From NCBI GenBank assembly GCA_028015245.1, contig CM051382.1:15181691-15245690 (forward strand): DNA of 64,000 nt. The letters are read 5' to 3'. Shown here one piece after another: positions 49,062 to 60,180 of the stretch. The DNA is from Cardamine occulta. Its lineage: Eukaryota > Streptophyta > Magnoliopsida > Brassicales > Brassicaceae. The notes beneath the pieces are model-generated. The model was not told where the DNA came from. It did not search any database and saw nothing but the letters and a program-made list of their open reading frames with translations. The position numbers were made by a program, and so were the translations under genes. How positions within the stretch are numbered: the first letter of the stretch is position 1; each line of letters starts with the position of its first letter.

Positions 49062-50683
49062 TCAACCACGACTTCCCTTTTTGCCCTTGAGCTCAGGGTC
49101 CCTGTATAACCAACCACAATACACTTCAATTAAGTCCAGTGATTTCACAGATTCATGTACCTGAAAATAGCGCGAGAGCTTAGATTTCAAACCTCTGGAT
49201 GTGGTCTAGTATCAGTAGCCTTGGTCCAGGTGGGATGCTTACGTCTCTTAGTGCACTGGACACACACACAGTTTAAGATTTCGATACAAGACAAGTTAAT
49301 CTTAGTTGAAATAGCTCAAAAGCTCAAAGACAATGTAATACCTATCAGTGAGCAATGGCAAAGTGGGATCTGCTAATAAACCCTTCTTGAAGTTCTTCTC
49401 GTACTTCTCTAAACCTAGTTTCAACAGCATAGATCTCCCCCGTGTGTAATAAGGATCTTCAATGGTTGGTTTAGAGAACCTTTCACCCAACTGAACAAGA
49501 CCCAAATAGATGAGAATAGAGACTCATGTCAAATGATGCACCTGCCTAGTTTCAAGAAGAGTATCGTCTCATACAAATATGATCATTCACCTTGAAAAAT
49601 ACTCCTTGAAAAAGAGCGAAACCAGCGGCAGTAGCAATTGCATTACCAGGCTGTCCTTGTAATCCTGCGCTGACCAGAGAGTATGCAGCTCCAGATCCTA
49701 ATGCTGCAACCACACTGCACAATCAAAAATCATGAAACTCTATCATCCATCAACAAACAAGCAACTAAAAATCTTCACCCATCAGAGATTTGTGTTTAAC
49801 TTGTTTCGTATTAAGTATCAGAGTAATCAAAGGAGAGACTGTAACTTTGTGAAGCAATAAATGATGAAACAGAAGAAAAGTCATATCTTTCCCATTGTCA
49901 TGGTCCAGAGAAGCTGATTAAGACCTGTAACTCGTATCAGCTATATTAAAAACCTAACCAATGATCAGAAAAGTTACAAGTGCAAAGCATAAACACGAGT
50001 TACAGACAGTAATTGTATCTAACAACAGCTCTAGAATTGAATTTCTAGATCATTCATGAAATGTTAGAACCAGGAAACACAATACAAGCTTAGTGAAAGC
50101 TACAGCTACACTATTAGATTAAGAGTCAGCTGAAACTTTCAAGGATCAAAAATGAAACTTACGCAGACTCTAAATCCTCCTTGCCTCTAATCCGTTTCAT
50201 AATACAAGCAATACCAGCATTAACACCAGTTATAGCAGCAAAGTTCCGAGCTTGAACCAATGGCCCACCCACAAGAGCCTACACAATTCAAAAAAGCCTC
50301 TCTTTCATAAATCAAAACTCCAAAAAAAATAGCAATAAATAGTGAATGTGACAGAACCAAGTTATTAAATTAGGGCTTAATGGAGGTGTTAAAACCTGAG
50401 TTTGCTTCAACGAAGCCATGGCTTGCGGGTCGATACCAGATTGAGGCATTTCAGGGGAGAGTGTTCCCATAAGACCACCGATGAATGCTCCTTGAACTCC
50501 GCCCATGGCGGTGACGATGGCGGCTTCTACCGGTAACTTCTGCTTTGACAACCATGACTTGAAACCAGTCTCCACCTCCTTGAATTTGACTTGAAACTGC
50601 TGAATTGGATTTTGTTGATCTTTCATTAAGCTCATCACCGCCATTGTTTCTTGCTTCTTCTTGTCTTCTCCGTTTTTCCCCAT
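49062..50683 (-). CDS. HP30-2: HP30-2, Tim17/22/23-type plastid import protein
   Basis: Exon 1 (50683-50396) starts MGKNGEDKKKQETMAVMSLM and ends SLKQTQ; further exons encode ALVGGPLVQARNFAAITGVN, VVAALGSGAAYSLVSAGLQG, LGERFSKPTIEDPYYTRGRS, ALRDVSIPPGPRLLILDHIQ and a short last exon DPELKGKKGSRG. About 260 residues. The Gly-rich, four-segment membrane region is typical of the Tim17/22/23/PRAT family, and the C terminus (LEKYEKNFKKGLL..LPLLTD..LRDVSIPPGPR) resembles a SAM domain. HP30 proteins in Arabidopsis sit in the chloroplast inner envelope and help import proteins lacking a transit peptide. It shares a 507-bp promoter region with BIN4, divergently transcribed. Confidence 0.9.
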
Positions 50684-51190
50684 TTCTTCACTCTCACTTT
50701 GCTTCTTCTTCTCTTATCCCTCCTTCCATTTATACGATGTATTATTGGGCCTTAATAGGCCCACAAGATGATAATATATTAGTCTAATTGGGCTTTCTAC
50801 GTGGGAATAGTATTGCCCTTGTGACCAAACACTCGGAAACCCAAATAAGCAGTTTTGTGCCCAATCTTCTTCCCGCGTCTTTTACACACTTCGATCTCGC
50901 CGCCGGCGAGAGCTTTACTTCTTCCCTCAGTCCAATTAGATTCATTTTACAGCTCTCGTCTCCGATTTCAACCTCCATTGATTTTCAAATCGCTCGATTT
51001 TGTCTTCTTAATCAGTTGAGCTTCAATTTCATTGAATTTTTCATCAAATTTATGGATTTAATGGTCTCTTTTAGGGTTTTGATTTGCAAAAGTACTACCT
51101 GAATCCACGAGCTGATTTTGTTTAAATTGAGTGGATATTGAAGTGTGGAAGAAGCTTGGATTGTTGTTTTGAGCTCTGAAGAAGTGAATC
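50684..51190. promoter_or_regulatory. Bidirectional HP30-2/BIN4 promoter with site II motifs
   Basis: The 507 bases between two divergent start codons hold TGGGCC (50746-50751), its reverse GGCCCA (50758-50763) and TGGGCT (50789-50794), a cluster of site II elements as bound by TCP factors in growth-related Arabidopsis genes. The rest should include both 5' UTRs. Open frames within it are not supported. Confidence 0.6.
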
Positions 51191-53952
51191 ATGAGCAGCT
51201 CCAGAGAGGAATCTCCGGATCCCGATTGGCTTCGCTCTTTCGAGGTTTCCGATTCAATCTGATTTCTTTTCTTTTGTTTTTTGAATTATTTGTTTGCATT
51301 TTACAGAAACCCAATTGAAAAATGGAAACTTTTGTTACGCAGGCACCCACCACTTCGTTGGTGTCACTATCATCACTGTCTAAATCTTCTCCAGATGATA
51401 GTCCTTATAGGGAATCTGAAATCACTTCGTCTCTCCCTGTGCCTGATGACTCTGAAGCCACTGTGATTCTTGAGAAAGAATCAGCGGAGTCTCTGTCTAG
51501 GAAGACTTCTAAAACAAAGGTTGTGACGAAGCAAGTGAGTATCGAGCAAGTGTTTTCTCGAAAGAAGAAAGCAGATGCTAGTCTTGACCTTGATGGTATG
51601 GAATATTTGTTTCAGATGATGCTCTGAGATTTTAAAAATGAACATTATGGGTCATTTCTTTGTTGATAGAAGGAAGGAAGAGACTAGCAATTTCTGATTT
51701 TTGGGGTGTATTATTTAACTGTTAAGCTCTTAAAAGCATGTTTTTGACTGGAGAATCATTTGCAGGGAAGCACAATGGAAGCGAGCATAAGGACACTCAA
51801 GTAAGAAACTTTTCGACACTATCTCCATCATACTCCGTAGTGCTTTCGTGCCTCTGCTTGCCTTAGTGGGTAGTTATTGTGATTCGAGCTTTTCTTGACA
51901 GCGTGTTATCTGTTTGATAGTTGAATTGTATTGTCAAGATAGTGATATACTAGTTATAAACTTCATCTTGAGCAGCTTTCCAGCTCTATGAGCGATGATG
52001 AATTTAGTTGACGATCTCTCATCTGCACTCTATCTATCATAGTTTTGTATTTCAAGGGTTTGTTGTTTACATGGATCTGTTTAATTAATGAAGTATATTA
52101 TCCACGGGGTTTTTAATGGATAATTCTTAATTTTGGGTGGTGTTGAGAAGTTATGATAGCTGTGTTTATTTTTCTATTTAGCAGGGAGGAAATGATTCTG
52201 TATGTCTTGTCTCATCTGATTCTGAACCATCCTCCAGTGATCCGGTAAAGCAGGAAATGACTGTGCCAATTGAAAAGGATGAGGATTTTGTTCTTGAAGC
52301 TAAAGAGGGAGAATCTGCAGTTAAGAAGGGTTCAAAGGAAAAATCTCCAAACTCAAAGCCAAAAAGTGGTCGCAAGACACCCAAGAAAGAAAATAGTGAA
52401 CAAGAAATTATAAAAAACGAAGGTAAGAATTGTAGCAAAGTTTTGTGAATTTAGGATTCCTCTAAAGCAATGTTATTGTTCATCTATCATGCAGATAAAG
52501 ATACAGATGCCATTATAGCTGAGGAAGTAACAACGGATCAGAAGATTAAGCCTTCTTCTGTAAGGACCTTGTGCTAGGGCCACTATTTTTTTTTTCTTAT
52601 CTAGTTCTTCCTTATGACTAATATACAATTCCAGGGCTCAAGTTCAAGATTGCCTTTGGTACTTTCTGAGAAGGTGAATCGTACAAAGGTAATGCAAATA
52701 AGGTCCTTTGCACACGGTTTTACACTCGATTTTTGTATATCATTGCTATGGCGTCTGGTGACACTTATGTTCAGAGTTTTATTTGTAGATATAGCACAGT
52801 GATTAACAAAAACAATGAACTATATTTACAGGTGCTCGTTGAATGTGAAGGGGACTCGATAGATTTGAGTGGAGACATGGGGGCTGTTGGACGCGTGGTT
52901 GTTTCAGACACAACCGGGGACATGTACTTGGACTTGAAAGGCATGTTCCCCCAAATATATTCATATCGCTGACTTCACTCTTTATGCTTTTGATTTTCTA
53001 TTTCTTGCATCGAAAGTCCAAAATGGTTCTCTTTAGTAACATTTTATCTTTCATGTTTCAGGAACGATATATAAATCAACAATTGTTCCATCAAGAACAT
53101 TTTGCATAGTATGTTTTTTGTTATTCATGTGCCTTCTTATCGAATTGTAAGGGCACTTGAGCCATACAGTTTACTCACACCAGATATCTTGCATTTCAGG
53201 TTAACGTAGGTCAGTCAGAAGCAAAGGTTGGTAATTTCTTTTGCGCTTTCTTGTTTCAATACATATGAATGCTCATACCATCTTAAGTTGTATATACTCC
53301 TGCTCATAGATCTTGACTTTGTGTGTACTCTAAACGTTTGTGAAACTAAATTTTAGCTGTTTGTTGGAAACTAAAATAGCCTAAATTTTGGATCATATGT
53401 TTCCTTGTCAGATTGAAGCTATTATGAATGACTTCATACAGCTGACACCACAATCTAATGTCTATGAGGCGGAAACAATGGTGGAAGGTCAGCTCGTTTT
53501 CCCAGTCTCTGTTTAAAGTGAAGACATTATTGCTACCTTGTCTTCTTGTAGCACTATTCTGGATTTGTTAAACTGGTTTTACACAGATCCCTACTTCTCT
53601 GGCTAATTTTGTGACTCATTCAGGTACTTTGGAGGGATTTTCGTTCGAATCAGATGATGAAGGTAACAAAAACACCAAGACTGCTTCAAAGCCAGATGAT
53701 CAAAGTGAAGGCGCAAAGGAAGTAGCCAACACAAAAGCCAAAGCCAAAGCAAAAGGCGAAAATGTACAATGATAAAACTCAGAGTTCATCCTATGAAATC
53801 GATATAAATCCCTTACACTAAAGTATATATTAATTTCGTGTGAAATCTTTGCAGGTTTTGGGAAAAAAGAGAGGAAATTCTGCTCCTAAGAAGCAGCAAC
53901 CAGCAAAAAAGGCTAGAAATTCTGTTCCTAAGAAGCCAAAAACCAAGAAATG
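51191..53952 (+). CDS. BIN4: BIN4 (MIDGET), plant topoisomerase VI complex subunit
   Basis: Multi-exon gene. Exon 1 starts MSSSREESPDPDWLRSFE and joins APTTSLVSLSSLSKSSPDDS. The N-terminal half is Ser-rich and acidic, then Lys-rich (SGRKTPKKENSEQE). The conserved part encodes GSSSRLPLVLSEKVNRTK, VLVECEGDSIDLSGDMGAVG, RVVVSDTTGDMYLDLKG, TIYKSTIVPSRTFCIVNVGQ, IEAIMNDFIQLTPQSNVYEA and GTLEGFSFESDDE. The tail is Lys/Ala-rich (TKAKAKAKGEN, GKKRGN.., KKPKTKK), suited to DNA binding. BIN4 works with topoisomerase VI subunits in the nucleus and is needed for endoreduplication and cell expansion in Arabidopsis. Its 3' end faces the thaumatin-like gene 201 bases away. Confidence 0.92.
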
Positions 53953-54153
53953 AGTTGTGATTTTGATTCCTCCCACTCCTTTTTGAACGTGATATTTCCT
54001 TTATTCAGTTGAGATAACATTATATACATGAAATAAATAGAATAGTTTTACAATTTACGTGTAAGAGTTGTGAAGCCAATTCAAACAATTCAAGGTAATC
54101 TAAGAATCTCTGGGAAGACGGAAAACATAATCTAGTTGTTTCCTTGTTATGTA

Positions 54154-55581
54154 TCACTTCTCATTAAAAAGGAAGAATGATGATGATGATTGCCTTAAAG
54201 CAGTTAGACTGAAGCCAAGAAGCAATAAGACAGGGTAAGGTCGAAGAATGTTGGACGAGGAGTGACTCTCTGCAACTCTTTGACTCTGATCTTGAATTGG
54301 GGGATTTATAAACTGGTCGTTTGGATCTTGATTCGCAATGGGAGGAGGCATAAGCCCATTCTGATTCTGAGGTGGGGGAGTTATTGATTCCCCATTTGGT
54401 CCAGGTGGGTTCTGGGGCAGAGGAGCCATAGGTTGACCGGACGGATTCTGAGTTGGTGGAGCCGTTGGTTGATCGTATTGATTCTGAGTCGGAGGAGCCA
54501 TAGGTTGACCGTACTGATCTTGAGTCGGTGGAACCATAGGTTGACCGTACTGATTCTGAGTCGGAGGAGCCACAGGTTGACCGAACTGATTCTGAGTCGG
54601 AGGAGCCACAGGTTGACCGTACTGATTTTGAGTCGGTGGAGCCATAGGTTGCCCAAGCTGATTCTGAGGCGGGCTAGGAGGATCCGAGTTCTGGTTGTCT
54701 GGTCTTTTTACCCTGGATTTGATAGGAAAGAAAATAATCATATCAAAAATCTGCAAATATTATTTTGAAAGGTTGCAGAAAGCATTGTAACAAAGTGAAA
54801 GGGCATATCATATATACCTGCCAGGGCAGAAGATAATGGCATATTCAGAAGCCTTGCAAGTGAAAGTACTGGTTCGATCATCAAAGGCATAGCTATAAGC
54901 TCTGGGACAAGCTCTCTTGAAGATGGAAGAGTATAAAGACGGTCTGCATGTGGTTGGGTTAGCAAATTGACCGCTGCAACAGTACAGGTCCAACCCAAAG
55001 GCCTCACAAGCGCTCTTGCATGCAACAACTCCTCCTCTCTCTTCTTCTTCCTCTCCCATCACTTGAAGCTCCTTTGGACAGCTTATGTTGATGTCAGCAA
55101 CACATCCTGTAGCATTACAAGCTCCAATCAGTCCACCACCTGTCGGAAGAGCAACTATGGGAAGGTTATACCCATCGACGAGACTGACATCGTAGAAATC
55201 TTTGTCATCAGAACCGTGGCCAAGTGTGATCTCGAAAAGGGATGTCGGTGGGGCAGCACCACTACCATCGCACTCCAGCTTCCCCCCACAGTCACCGGTC
55301 ATACATTTTCCTACACCGTTAGCATCAAAATTGCAGCCAGTCCTAGCCCATATTCGACCTGACCAGCCTATAGCTGAGGGAATCCTAACAGACTGTCCCA
55401 TGTCAAGCCTAAACCCCGTGGTGGGTAGTGGCTGGGTGCCAGAGCCTGCAAGAGTGCCGGGCCAAATAGTAAAGGGACAGTTATTCGTGATGACGAACGT
55501 GGATGCATAAGAAACAGAGAACAGTAGAGAAACATAAACAAGAACAGCCATAGGAACCATTGGTGATCTTCCCATTATCAT
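54154..55581 (-). CDS. Thaumatin-like protein with repetitive Pro/Gln tail
   Basis: Two exons. Exon 1 (55581 to about 54816) starts MIMGRSPMVPMAVLVYVSLL, a signal peptide, then the thaumatin fold: STFVITNNCPFTIWPGTL, the family signature GVGKCMTGDCGGKLEC, and Cys-rich C terminus ACEAFGLDLYCCSGQFANPT to ASEYAIIFCPGR. The exon 2 frame begins at about 54706 (VKRPDNQNSDPPSPP) and encodes a Gln/Pro-rich repeat tail and a hydrophobic stretch near the C terminus (PYPVLLLLGFSLTAL), which may be a GPI-anchor signal, though residues continue beyond it. Thaumatin-like (PR-5) proteins are secreted and often antifungal. Orthologue by position is At5g24620. No toxin function is implied. The alternative is that the tail is skipped or spliced differently. 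Confidence 0.88.
54395..54680 (-). repeat. Coding minisatellite, 36-bp units (QP.APPTQNQYG)
   Basis: About seven in-frame 36-bp units encode variants of GQPMAPPTQNQY in the tail of the thaumatin-like protein. Units differ at few sites. The opposite strand also stays open and gives spurious frames of about 90-110 residues. Confidence 0.9.
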
Positions 55582-57782
55582 ATAAACGTTTAAGATTTCA
55601 GAAATATGGGTTTAGCTGGGAGGTCCTTGGATCAGGGTTTATACCAAATAAAATGTAGAGGGAGAAAAGGATTCAATGTTGAAGCGGTGAAGTTGCTTTA
55701 GAAAGCTTCAAGCCGCAAAACATTTTGAATTAGGGGTTAGCATTACTCTTAGGACACACTGGCCTCTCCAACAAGGCAATTCTTTGCCTTACTTCCCCAA
55801 CCTCATCCATTTTATTCTATTATTATAGAACTAATGAAACCTCTACAAAACGAAGTAAGAGAATCTACACTAATTCCTTATGAAATAAAAATAAACTAAA
55901 AAGTTTGATTCAGATCCAGGTTCCTTGACAATTGAGTTGCTATAGTTATGAATAATCGAATAAGTAACCAATATTTTATTTGGTAAAAAGGTATTCTTTC
56001 CTGGCAATCAAATTTTTATTTTTAATACGAAACTCAACAATGAATAGTGAAATTACTTACGTTTATCAAAAAACAACAATAGCAAAGAGAAAGATAAAAT
56101 AGTTATCGTTATTATCATTAGCTACAAGGGAGACATTCTTGTACCGTTATCTTATCGTAGCGGCGAGTCAACATTTGATACTTTGCCAACTTCTTCGGAA
56201 AAGAATCTTCCACGATCCCAGGAAGCCAACCTTTCTGTCAGCTAAAATATTGCATTAAATCCACGTTGAAAGAAAACAATTTGAATCAACATTTCACATT
56301 CTCACTTCTACCTATGAAGCAAACCATTGAGAACTTTTTATAAAGCCCTCTATGTTCAATCTTCAAGTTGCTACAAACCTAGAAATTATATTCTATACGA
56401 CGACTACATGGGTTTTTCTTATCTATGAGCTAATACAGATCATCATTGTATATACTTAAGAGCACGTGAGTTTGTAGACTATGGCCTAGGACTACAACAA
56501 ACAGTTAGTAAACGAGGGGGTAGTAAGTAGGCTATGACTTACCAAGACTGCGATTTAGGTGGGAGTAATGTAAGAGCTCAGATTCCATCCGGGACAGAAA
56601 CTATATACAAGTTGTCTTCATCAGAAACTTTACATCTAAAAAGATTGTACCTGGTCATAGATATTGGAAACAGAACCTCAGATATAGCCACACCAGAGAG
56701 AAGCGAACAATAGTCTATATTCATCACGACAAAGTTACATGGCAGAAAATAAGAAACATGTAGTTAAAGAGCAAGGCAGGTACAGGTACAAAGCTCATAA
56801 GTAAATAAAAAACGAAGGATAATAATTCTGTAAACATCATAGCAGATAATTACCATGTTTAGCTGATACTTTTGAAAACAGTTGGCCGACCACATCCTCG
56901 TTGAGTAGTTCATACTTATTCAATGCCCTCATTCCTCTCAGAGTTATGGAGCATCATCTTATGTTGCCAATGAATAAGCGAAGCATGTTGTTTTCTGCTG
57001 AGCACCAACACAAGAGGACCTGCAAAGCAAGGTTTAAACTTCCAAAAGTTAGACTTACGCCTTTGATTAAGAAAATTCAAACAGACAAATCACAATTATA
57101 CACTCCTGAATTGCAACATTTGAAACCTGCACAAAAACACAAACAGAAAACATTTTCAGAATCTCAAGCACACAACCATCAAAGAAAAGGAAGTTGAATA
57201 GAACACATAATTTGTTAGAATAAGGTTTCGATCAGAACAGATTAAGGGGATTTTTCTACAGGATAACAAACCAGAAACTATCCTTTATCTTGAGGAACCT
57301 ATGCTGCATTGGTTAGAAATGTAAAAAAACCTGTAGCCCCACACTTACAGAAATCACCCATGGTCAGTCTCTGCGTATGGTAGGACCCTAAAAGTCATGG
57401 TAGCCAAAACAAGATACATAGCTGTATAAAAACCTGCCTAAATATCACGACCAATCACAAGAAAACCCGAAGGTTCACAAGAAGAGATATCAAACATCAC
57501 AAACAAGAAGAAGCAAGCTTGTTATTCTATTTCACCTAAATGCGAGAGCAGTAAGATCCATAATAGAGCAGTAGAATTATAAAGTCTCTCCTACATAAGT
57601 ACTACATAGAGTTCAACAATACTAAAGATAAAGCTCTTTTTCATGCAAGGGGATGCCTAGACCCCCCTGCTAGAGCAATAGCACAATGTCTCTTATCCAT
57701 TCAACAGAAAGCGAAAAGGAAGTTATTCTACGTGAGATAAAGAGCCTCTCAGTCTCGGGAATCGAGGAGATCGACATTGGAT
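55582..57782. other. Spacer with possible spliced 3' UTR or lncRNA
   Basis: About 2.2 kb with no supported coding region. On the minus strand a good donor (CTTG|GTAAGTCATAG near 56540) and an acceptor-like TTTGCAG (about 57017) suggest a spliced non-coding transcript or a 3' UTR with introns for the Cys-rich gene at 57783. The plus-strand frame at 56901-57197 has no known domain. Confidence 0.35.
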
Positions 57783-58226
57783 CTAACTCAAGTCCATTCC
57801 ATCTCCAGCTGGGCTGCAGATCGGACTCACAGCAGAGAAAGACCTCTCGAAAGGAGAAGCGAACTGCGCATCACGACGGCGACGCTTAAACAAACAGCTC
57901 TCAGAAGGATGACTCTCAGCGTCAAGCTTCCTGCGGACCCCTTTAACAGCCTGCTCCTCAACTGGTGAGAGAGGGAAAATTCGGCCGCTGGCTCGGCACA
58001 TGGAGCTATGGTTATCATAGAGAATCCTCTGGTTACAGTTCTTGTCGCAGACATGAGTCAGTCCAGTTAGTTTGCAGCGGTACATATTCCCACAAACATT
58101 TTCATTCTCACATTTCCAATCACATTTGTGACACTGGATGGGTCCATCGCAATCGCGACCCAGAATTGCAGACAAGTAAACAACATTGGCAGAGCTAACC
58201 ATGGTAGATTTTCCAAATACCTCCAT
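57783..58226 (-). CDS. Small Cys-rich plant protein, function unknown
   Basis: The ATG at 58226 gives MEVFGKSTMVSSANVVYLSA, about 147 residues in one exon; an upstream extension in the same frame begins at a non-ATG codon. The centre holds a cluster of Cys/His (CHKCDWKCENENVCGNMYRC, then HVCDKNCNQRI) with a regularly spaced pattern that may bind zinc. The region after it, SGRIFPLSPVEEQAVKGVRR, is followed by a basic KRRRR. TAIR has called the A. thaliana homologue at this position a cyclic-AMP-responsive-element-binding-like protein; I see no bZIP. A 5' UTR intron is likely (donor TCCAG|GTATCTC near 58663). I do not know its function. Confidence 0.75.
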   Translation of the reverse strand: MEVFGKSTMVSSANVVYLSAILGRDCDGPIQCHKCDWKCENENVCGNMYRCKLTGLTHVCDKNCNQRILYDNHSSMCRASGRIFPLSPVEEQAVKGVRRKLDAESHPSESCLFKRRRRDAQFASPFERSFSAVSPICSPAGDGMDLS

Positions 58227-59542
58227 CTTTTTGATCTGAGAAAAAGCTGCACACAACCTTTATACTCTGCAGAACCCAAGAAAGCCGAAGATACCATCAA
58301 TATCATCAGACACATGTAGATCACTCCACATTTTAGCTAATCAATTCCACAACTTCACAACCTCTTTAAGATCACATGAAATTTCATATATAAGAAGATT
58401 CAAAAAGCCAGACTCCGGAGCTAAGCTACAGATAGCAGAAACCACGATAATTCATCTCTAAGAACAATATTGACATCTAAAATCGAAATGATTCGCATGA
58501 AATCAAATAGTTAGACCTAATTTTAGCAGAGTGCTAGCTGAAACACATAGCTACCAGATCCAACGGTAGGATGAAGAAGATTCTCCATGAAATTAACAAT
58601 TTCAGAAGCAGATACATAGAGGAAGAGATATGAGATATGAGATAGAGACAGAGAGAGAGAGATACCTGGAGAAAGCGAAGACTCGGAAACCAAACCCTAA
58701 TTTTGACTCGAGAGAAATGGTAGCTATGAGGAAGAAGAACAAAGTGAGGGAACAAAGAAGAAGAAGATATTTATAGATTCAACTCAACACTGTCTTCTAA
58801 CGGTTATTATTTAACTCCGTTAATAAACAGTCCCACTAAACGGGTCCCACCACCTCTCATTTTTTCCCTTTTATATTATTGTTTATTCATTTTCAAAACA
58901 TGTACTTAATTAATTCGTCTATTTATTTCGTTTTTTTTAGTTTGTCTTATCTCTTTGGAGATAGATAATAAATCACGTGTCATTTATTCAATGGTTGTAT
59001 CTTATAAATCCCCCATCCACGCGGAGATAATAAAATATATTAAAAAATCCCCACCCAAATTTCACCTATTTTTATTTCTCTCTTCTTATAATTTACCTAT
59101 TTGACTCTATGCGGGATTTCACCAATTAAATATTTATTTTTTATTTTTAAAAAATGGTTATTATTGAGTTAGGATAATGATATAACCCATATGACTTGAA
59201 AATACGGAGATATTTAGATTTTAAACCAAATTGTATTTTATTAATTGACAGAGAAAAAATAGGAAAACGAAAGAAAATGAGAAACAGTAAGAGGGCGATG
59301 ACTTTGGCCCACCTAACTTCATCCGTCTTTTTTGGTCTTTCACATCCTTTTTGCTATTTATTAACGTCTAGTCACGAAATTTTGACTTTTTCATCAAAAT
59401 TGGTCTGATTTGGGGTTTTAAAAGCTCATTTGCGATCTAACCCACCAAAAAAAAAAAAAAAAAATTGAACCTAAGATCGAGAAATCACATTGTTAGAATT
59501 GGTTGTTTTCTGTATATAAAATTGGTTTAGTTGGTTATTTAT
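58227..59542. other. Upstream of the Cys-rich gene, then AT-rich spacer
   Basis: The first ~550 bases contain the probable 5' UTR with an intron, and a GA-rich microsatellite near 58640-58662. Further on the DNA is AT-rich with no gene. A 70-codon frame at 59196-59408 is not supported. Confidence 0.4.
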
Positions 59543-60180
59543 TACTTCATCCGTTCTTTAAAAATGAATATTTTGAGTTTTTTTACACATTTTAAGAATA
59601 AATTTAAAATACCATGTTTCAGATTTTTATTTGAAAAATATATTCTCTTTATTTAGTCTTTTTTAAAAAGAAAATAATATTATTATTTTACTAAAATACC
59701 TTTTTAAAAGTAAATATAATTTCTAGATAAAAATTAATTAAAAATAAAATCGAGTATATATTTTATTTTACATAAAAATAAAGATTTTATTTGAAAAAAA
59801 TATAAATAAAATCTCATAAATATCTCTTATTAATCGGCTAAAATAAAAATTTCTGAAAAAATCACAACATCTTCGTCTTCGACGAAACAATTCTCTGGAC
59901 CATTTTTTCTAAACTTAATAAGCTTCTAAACAATTATCTTTTCAAGTGAGAAATAATAATTTTTTTTTTATAAAATGAAATTTAAATGAAGGTTTTATTC
60001 TCTGTCGTTGAATAATTCATATTTGATTCATGTTGCTTATAGGAGCTAATGCTCTGTTTTTACTTTATGATTTGTTGTACATGAATGTTGAAGGCAATTC
60101 TTAGTTCGAGTAATCATAAAAAAGCTTATGTTTTAATTTTTCTATGATTCAAATGGTTATGTAAGTGGATTTTATTATAT
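59543..60180. repeat. Mariner/Stowaway-like element, left part
   Basis: Starts TACTTCATCCGTTC, a degraded form of the TACTCCCTCCGTTC terminal repeat. From about 59805 it matches 1-390 of the window in the same orientation (for example GGAGCTAATGCTCTGTTTTT). At 60180 the match breaks off, where the other copy continues to its right terminus at 691. So this copy has lost its right end. Confidence 0.65.

Noticed and set aside
54433..55510. Plus-strand frames of 100-130 residues
   Set aside because: They are antisense to the thaumatin-like gene and its repeat tail.
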